Assembly: GCA_963680875.1 (NCBI GenBank)
Contig: OY804579.1
Span: 50,544,036-50,608,035, forward strand
Origin: Bathymodiolus brooksi
Lineage: Eukaryota; Mollusca; Bivalvia; Mytilida; Modiolidae
DNA: 64,000 nt
Reading direction: 5' to 3'
In this document: positions 59,208 to 64,000 of the stretch, in pieces
How the letters are laid out: each line of letters opens with the position of its first letter
How positions within the stretch are numbered: position 1 is the stretch's first letter
Notes under the pieces: model-generated
What the model saw: only the letters and a program-made list of their open reading frames with translations
Database searches by the model: none
Told to the model about the DNA's origin: nothing
Position numbers and translations under genes: made by a program

Positions 59208-59395
59208 TTAATATTAACCACTCAATACCGCCTCCAGATCTAACCATTTTCTTTTAACATGTTCCTTTTGTACTGGGGACAGATATATCATTGATGCCTT
59301 TTCAATATTTATAGCATATTTAAGGAATTCAAGACCACCTTCTAAATCAAGGTCCCTAAATAATATTATTTGACATTGTAATAGAAACATATTGA
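59208..59395 (-). CDS. Small unrecognised open segment with stop (possible terminal exon or remnant)
   Basis: A minus-strand frame reads QIILFRDLDLEGGLEFL, then KYAINIEKASMIYLSP, then EHVKRKWLDLEAVLSG and a stop. The composition is protein-like (mixed charged and hydrophobic, helical) and unlike nearby AT-rich noise. AATAAA occurs about 180 bp downstream on the minus strand. No start codon, splice site or family is recognised. It may be a degraded mobile-element ORF or a last exon. No function is proposed. Confidence 0.3.
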
Positions 59396-59427
59396 AGGAA
59401 ACTTACTTAAATTTTGTTTTATATATA

Positions 59428-59606
59428 AAGAGGTTACAACTACCTATGCAATCCACTAATGTTGTGAGTTCCAATCCCACTCATGGCGAGTTGTACTCAA
59501 TATCACGTAATGTGATAAAGTTTGTCGGTAATTTATGGCCACAATATGACTGACCGCCACAGTATAACTGAAATATTGTTGAAAGTGGCGTTAAACACTA
59601 TCAACA
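59428..59606 (+). mobile_element. SINE-A copy, 5'-truncated and internally deleted
   Basis: GGTTACAACTACCTATGC to AAAGTGGCGTTAAACAC, lacking the GGTACTCCGG region. Confidence 0.75.
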
Positions 59607-60169
59607 ATTTTTTTTCCACTTTTGTGCTAAAAATACAGTTTTTAATGATTTATCACATGAGACAATGTTGTACATCTTAAGGAGGTTACTGCCAGAATGT
59701 TGAGCATTTTCAACGAAATACAATTAATCTTTATTGCATGCATAAAAACCAAACATATTCTATTAATAACTTGTGGACAATGAAAAATGGCATATTTCAG
59801 AATACAACATTAAGGTCTCTTTGAAATATAAATCACAAATTTTCTGTTTCCTGTTTAAGGTAGAAATTAATTAATGAATCTACTATGGAAATTTAGTTGG
59901 CATAGATTATTAAAGAACATTTTGATTGGATAATTTGATCTTGTTTTATGAAAAGGGGAAAACTTTGAAATCTCATGCCAAAACAAATTTGATATGATTT
60001 TCTTTTCAGAAAAGATGGAATAAATCTGATATGTGTACAAGTTTTATAAAAACATGTCTTCCTCCTTTTGATCAAGAAAAAATACAAATCACATGAATAA
60101 TATTAACTAGTATTACTGTGAGCACATCTGTCCAACCTATTTCCATAACCAAAACATTACTGATTGTTC
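59607..60169. other. Non-coding stretch
   Basis: Nothing recognised. Confidence 0.45.
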
Positions 60170-60498
60170 CGACCAAAAATGAAAGGGACCCCTCCTTTCT
60201 TCACCGGTAAGCTGCTGATAAAATTTCAAAACATTCTGAGAAACACTACTCAAGTTATCATACAACATAGGGTAAAAATCCTATTTTCCGTCATATCAAG
60301 TCCAATAACTCTGGAACGGCAAAAGTGAAAATTGTCAAAAATGAAAGGGATCCTCCTCTCTTCACCAGTAAACTGCTGATAAAATTTTAAAAGATTCTAA
60401 GAAACACAATTCAAGTTACTGCTCGACATAGAATTTGTCTACAGACGGAGGGACATGGTGAAACCAGTATAGCCCCCTACAACTTCGTTGTGGGGGTA
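60170..60498 (+). mobile_element. Pearl-like element: two 162-bp core units and strong terminal hairpin
   Basis: ATGAAAGGGACCCCTCC (60179) and ATGAAAGGGATCCTCC (60341) start two core units with CAGTAAACTGCTGATAAAAT-type text. A short ACAGACGGAGGGACATGG stretch leads to the hairpin CCCCCTACAAC-TTC-GTTGTGGGGG (60473-60496) and TATAA. Confidence 0.7.
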
Positions 60499-60563
60499 TA
60501 ATTAGTATATGTGTACTATATATATTTTTAGATTTCTACTCATAGAAGAATTAATGGTCTTCT

Positions 60564-60832
60564 GAGTGAGTGAATGATTGTTGTTTAACTGTTTAGCGCC
60601 ACTTAGCAATTTTTCAGCTATATCATGATGAGAACAAGGTACTTTTCAATGAGATGTAATGAGGTCCGCTTAGTTGGATTTTTATTGTGCTAGCTCACTA
60701 AAAAAACAGTCCATGGATAGACATGTCGCCCCGCTCCCACACCTTATCTTGATTCCATGCCATTCAGTCTTTGCTCTTTCACCTTAATGCTGTGTGCTTA
60801 TTGGAGAAGCAACAAATACCAAATTGATAGTC
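60564..60832 (-). mobile_element. SINE-B body lacking its tRNA-like head
   Basis: It matches SINE-B from GAGTGAGTGAATGATTG to AGCAACAAATACC, but at the point where the head should begin (AGTCTTTGGT) the sequence changes to SINE-A. Confidence 0.8.
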
Positions 60833-61085
60833 TTTGGTGTTTAATGCCACTTTCAACAATATTTCAGTTATATTGTGGCGGTCAGTTTTATTGGTGGAGG
60901 AAACCGTATGTACCCGGAGAAAACCACAGACCTGTCGCAAATCACTTACAAGTTTTATCACATAATGTTGTAGTGAGTACACCTCGCCATGAATGGGGTT
61001 GGAACTCACAACTTTAGTGGTGATAGGCACTGATTGCACATGTAGTTGTAAATCCAACTGCCATACGATCATGACCATGACGATC
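60833..61085 (-). mobile_element. SINE-A copy fused to the SINE-B body
   Basis: From TGGTGTTTAATGCCAC to CATGACCATGACGATCCC. The telomere-like tail is missing exactly at the junction with SINE-B. Confidence 0.8.
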
Positions 61086-61404
61086 CCTTCGATACATTTG
61101 AACGTTTATCAGTGAACAGTAATATATAATTGTTGGATGTATATAAAAAAAACAGGAAAATACAGAATTAAAAGGATTACTATATTATATATAGTATATT
61201 GCACAATAACTTTTATTTCAAGCACGATTACATAATTGAATCTGAATCATGACTATTATGCACTTCCTGCTCATCTTTAATTCTTATCAATAATAAATTT
61301 ATTTAGAATTTCAGACAGCGTGTGTATATATATATATACGTCTGAAAATTAAACCAAACAGTGTTAGAATTAGATCTTTGAGCTGTCAAATTTTTGTTCT
61401 TCCC
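61086..61404. other. Non-coding stretch
   Basis: A short (TA)n tract near 61325. No gene. Confidence 0.4.
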
Positions 61405-61494
61405 TCGATGGGATTTGAACTCACACCATTGATACACTGCAGCACCAATCGCTTAGCCTTATGTCCAGCGCCCTAGACCACTCGACCACATCCG
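61405..61494 (-). repeat. tRNA(Leu/Ser)-like pseudogene or SINE head
   Basis: On the minus strand, GCGGATGTGGTCGAGTGGTC then TAGGGCGCTGG resembles the acceptor and D-arm of a long-variable-arm tRNA, and GAGTTCAAATCCCATCGAGG resembles the T-arm. The acceptor stem is not closed at the 3' side, so it is not a functional tRNA. Confidence 0.55.
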
Positions 61495-61496
61495 CT

Positions 61497-61660
61497 ATGT
61501 CAAACCTGTCTATATGGTCACCTCTATTAAGCAGTCACCTGTATTAAAAGGTCACTTTTTCTTTTCCTGTCATAGAAAATTTCATATGAATTGAACCTCT
61601 TTTAGGAGGTCACCTGTCTTATAAGGCCACTTTTTCTTTGTCCCAAAGATGACCTCTTAA
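61497..61660 (+). mobile_element. MITE-D copy, right end decayed
   Basis: GTCAAACCTGTCTATATGG to AGATGACCTCTTAATTATC with the internal GGTCACCT subrepeats. Confidence 0.8.
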
Positions 61661-62349
61661 TTATCTGTGAGGTACCAATGTTATGTAATGAATAATATTT
61701 CAGGGGAATTTTCTAGTGTAAAATATTGACTGGCAAATCAACAGCTGGCAGATAAAAATCCCCTCATATAACAGGAAGTCAGTAATTTTCTGTTTTGTAA
61801 CATGTGGATCTTTAATGTTTCTACCTTGTCTACAATGAAATGTTTATGTCTTCGTATCACGCTCTCATTTAAATTTTTTTCTTCAATTTAACCAAGAAAA
61901 AGGCAAATCTTTCAGCACATGACAAAGAGACAAATATAAGATATTATGGCTAACATAAAGAAAATAATTTCCTTTTTCAAATGCAACTACATGTATATTG
62001 TAACTATTTGATATCTTCCGTGCATGCTATAAATATTTAAATCAATTGACGAAATATCACATTGTTTTTTAGTTGTTATTGCTTTTTTCTGCATTATTTT
62101 AATGTCTTGGCAAATAAATAAAATAAAAAGGAATTCATCGATTCCGTCATTAAAAGTGAGTTGTTTATTACTATTCAGAAAATCTTCCATTACTATAAAT
62201 AACAAAATCATCAAGTGTTTTACATGTATTATTAAATAATACTTGTATATAAATAGATGATAAATTCTTATTATAGGAAGACAGAATTGAATTTTGAAGT
62301 ACCTGTTGTATTGATATGTCAGATTTTGCTCTAGTGAATTTTCCATTAA
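61661..62349. other. Non-coding stretch
   Basis: A 136-codon minus-strand ORF (61987-62397) begins inside SINE-B sequence and is AT-driven. Not accepted as a gene. Confidence 0.5.
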
Positions 62350-62351
62350 CT

Positions 62352-62640
62352 TGAAATATTCAAAATATTTTTGATTCGTTGCTTCTCCACTAATCATGCA
62401 GCATTAAGGAGAAAGAACAAAGACTGGTTGGTTCTGAATCAGGATAATGTGTCCAAGTGGAGCGACATGTCTACCTGCGGACTGTTGTTTCAGTGAGCTA
62501 GCACTATAAAAATCCAACTACGCGTGTTGGTCTAGTACAACGCAGACCTCATCATCATCTCATTGAAAATTAAATTGTTCTCGCCATGATGTAGCTGAAA
62601 AATTGCTGAGTTGCCTTTAAACAACAATCACTCAATCAAA
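62352..62640 (+). mobile_element. SINE-B copy with alternative 5' sequence
   Basis: The body from GTTGCTTCTCCAC to ACAACAATCACTCAATC matches SINE-B, but the 5' side is AATATTCAAAATATTTTTGA instead of the tRNA-like head. The same 5' text precedes the fragment at 62862. Confidence 0.75.
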
Positions 62641-62845
62641 AAATCTTTGCACTTGTAAACATCTGAAAATTGACCTTACCAGGCTAAATGTTTAAGATGT
62701 TAACTGTAGCTTATTTAACTGAAAACAAGATCAGGTTTCTGGCTTTCCAAGAAAATAACACAATTAAGCACAAATTCTTGTAGTAAAATATGCCTATTTA
62801 GACCAAAATGTACAAAATTCAAAGTTATTTATTGACACAAAAATA

Positions 62846-62942
62846 ATAATATTCAAAATATTTTTGATTTGTTGCTTCTCCGCTAAGCACGCAGCATTAA
62901 GGAGAAAAAGCAAAGACTGGTTGGCTCCGAATCAGAATAAAA
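62846..62942 (+). mobile_element. SINE-B 5'-body fragment with the same alternative 5' sequence
   Basis: AATATTCAAAATATTTTTGA then TTGTTGCTTCTCCGCTAAGC, ending near CTCCGAATCAGAATAA. Confidence 0.7.
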
Positions 62943-63034
62943 TGAAGGAGGATTTCTGCATACAAACTTCTAGATGGATCATTCCTTCAAAAAAAGGTCT
63001 GACCAAATTGCAGTAATGATATGTGAATCTTAAT

Positions 63035-63297
63035 ACAGTGAAATCTGTCTAAACCAAACCCTGAATAAACCGAAATCCTGTATAAACCGAACTTTGAATA
63101 AAGTCCCAAAGTAGAAAATCTTTGTTAATTTAACCTGCATAAACAGAACACCTGTCTATTCCGAACACAATAGTTGGTCCCAAGGTGGTTCTGTTTTGAC
63201 AGGTCTCACTGTACTTGTACTTACCATGCCAGCATAATGGCCTAAACTGAAAATCTTTGTTAACCCAAGGCGGTTCAATTTAGACAGGTTTCACTGT
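63035..63297. mobile_element. MITE-E, unexpanded insertion with TA flanks
   Basis: The outer ends CAGTGAAATCTG and CAGGTTTCACTG are inverted. An additional internal terminus (ACAGGTCTCACTG at 63211) suggests one full and one partial copy. TA flanks are present. The empty site is inferred from neighbouring core repeats. The interior has TAAACCGAAATCCTG-type subrepeats that resemble the array 2 monomer. Confidence 0.8.
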
Positions 63298-63419
63298 ATA
63301 TGTTAATAAGCAAGAATACAAAATTTTTGAAGAATCCACATTTAAAATATTTAAGAATGAAAAAGGGCAATAACTCATTCGAAAATAATCTGATCAAACT
63401 GCCACAATGATATGTGAAT

Positions 63420-63703
63420 TTGATTGATTGATTGATTGATTTTTGGTGTTTAATGCCACTTTCAGCAATATTTCAGCTATGTCATGGCAACCAGTTTTAG
63501 TGGTGGAAGAAGACGGAGTACCCGGAGAGAACTACCGACCATGGCTAAGCAACTGGTAAACTTTATCACTTGCGGCTGCGAGTCGAGTGCACCCTTTTTT
63601 GTAATTTACAAAGCCGGACATGAACCCACGCCGTATTGGTGATAGGCTTGTATGAGTTGTTAGGTAATCCAACTACCTAACTCATTGAGCCACCCGGGCC
63701 CTC
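63420..63703 (-). mobile_element. SINE-C copy (284 bp) with 9-bp target duplication
   Basis: TATGTGAAT flanks it at 63411-63419 and 63704-63712. The minus-strand head CCCGGGTGGCTCAATGAG is A-box-like, and GTGGGTTCATGTCCGG is B-box-like. The 3' part is related to SINE-A (AAAGTGGCATTAAACACC), and the tail is (AATC)n. Confidence 0.85.
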
Positions 63704-64000
63704 TATGTGAATCTGTATATGGTAATAAGCAAACAAGTAAAGTGTTGAGGAATACACATTTAAAATCTAGGAGGAATTGTGTGTACAAACTTTTGGATGA
63801 AAAAAGGAAAAAAGTGCAATCATTCCTTCAAAAAGGTCTGATCAAATTGTAGTAACGATATGTGAATCGTTATGGTAATAAGCAAAAAATATAAAGTTAT
63901 GAAGAATTCATGTCTAAAATATAGGTGTTACAGTACAAACTCCTTTGAAAAGCTAACAATGATAGACAATACCTGAGCTAATACAAAAAAGTACAGGTAA

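Larger units (their letters stand above)
62943..63960. repeat. Tandem core-repeat element interrupted by MITE-E and SINE-C
   Basis: Phrases GGTCTGATCAAATTGTAGTA, GATATGTGAATC and TGGTAATAAGCAA recur near 62995, 63390, 63708 and 63835. This gives a ~165-bp unit once the insertions at 63035-63297 and 63420-63703 are removed. It looks like another Pearl-like core family. Confidence 0.7.

Noticed and set aside
61405..61494. Functional tRNA-Leu/Ser gene
   Set aside because: The D-arm and T-arm resemble a tRNA, but the 3' acceptor strand does not pair with GCGGATG and the variable region is irregular.
61987..62397. 136-codon minus-strand ORF as a gene
   Set aside because: Its first codons lie in SINE-B sequence and the rest is AT-driven Ile/Tyr/Phe/Lys-rich without family features.

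Overview
This window is eukaryotic and most likely from a mollusc, probably a bivalve. It is AT-rich, with one intact spliced-type gene in 64 kb. The rest is packed with repeat classes known from bivalve genomes: tRNA-derived SINEs, Pearl-like elements with tandem cores and (GGAC)n tracts, Tc1-type remnants and 5'-truncated LINEs. The species cannot be named from the sequence alone. No bacterial-type operon, CRISPR array, phage or plasmid is present.

The only confidently intact protein-coding exon is at 30412-31944 on the minus strand. It is a large exon of an inward-rectifier potassium channel (Kir2-like) with a GYG filter, two membrane segments and a C-terminal class I PDZ ligand. A good 3' splice site lies at its 5' edge. 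Everything to the right of it is probably intron, 5' flank or intergenic DNA, filled with mobile elements. A candidate poly(A) signal lies about 185 bp after the stop codon.

The left half is dominated by two giant minisatellites. Array 1 (5691-15198) has a 42-bp monomer and about 226 units, with higher-order repeats offset by 1,510 and 4,065 bp. Each canonical monomer carries a 17-bp palindrome. Array 2 (about 19566-28690) has a 21-bp monomer and about 430 units, with duplications offset by 1,232 and 1,891 bp. Both monomers are multiples of three, so very long but almost certainly non-coding ORFs run through them, on both strands in array 1. Array 2 appears to be a runaway expansion of internal subrepeats of a small TA-flanked inverted-repeat transposon. 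Its two ends still flank the array, and an unexpanded relative lies at 63033-63297.

Other structures include a broken Tc1-like transposase (1-853), a foldback element (1171-1790) and a 148-bp near-perfect hairpin (2616-2763). Several Pearl-like families end in hairpins. A TA-flanked element with Tigger/pogo-like termini (50163-52144) is interrupted by an element with 9-bp target duplications and about 295-bp terminal inverted repeats (50633-51759). That inner element carries a fragment of a RecQ-like helicase exon, a Pack-MULE-like structure. Remnants of non-LTR retrotransposons lie near 33.9, 47.8, 55.6 and 56.3 kb.

Three SINE families are resolved. SINE-A (about 269 bp) has a telomere-like CCATAACCCTAACCC tail, and several copies show 8-12 bp target duplications. 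SINE-B (about 350 bp) has a clear tRNA-like head. SINE-C is a single copy with a 9-bp target duplication. Two small MITE families (D and E) share CAGTnAAACCTG termini and TA flanks. All family names other than the Kir channel, Tc1 and the LINE reverse-transcriptase remnants are working labels for this window. Boundaries come from reading the sequence by eye, not from a computed alignment.
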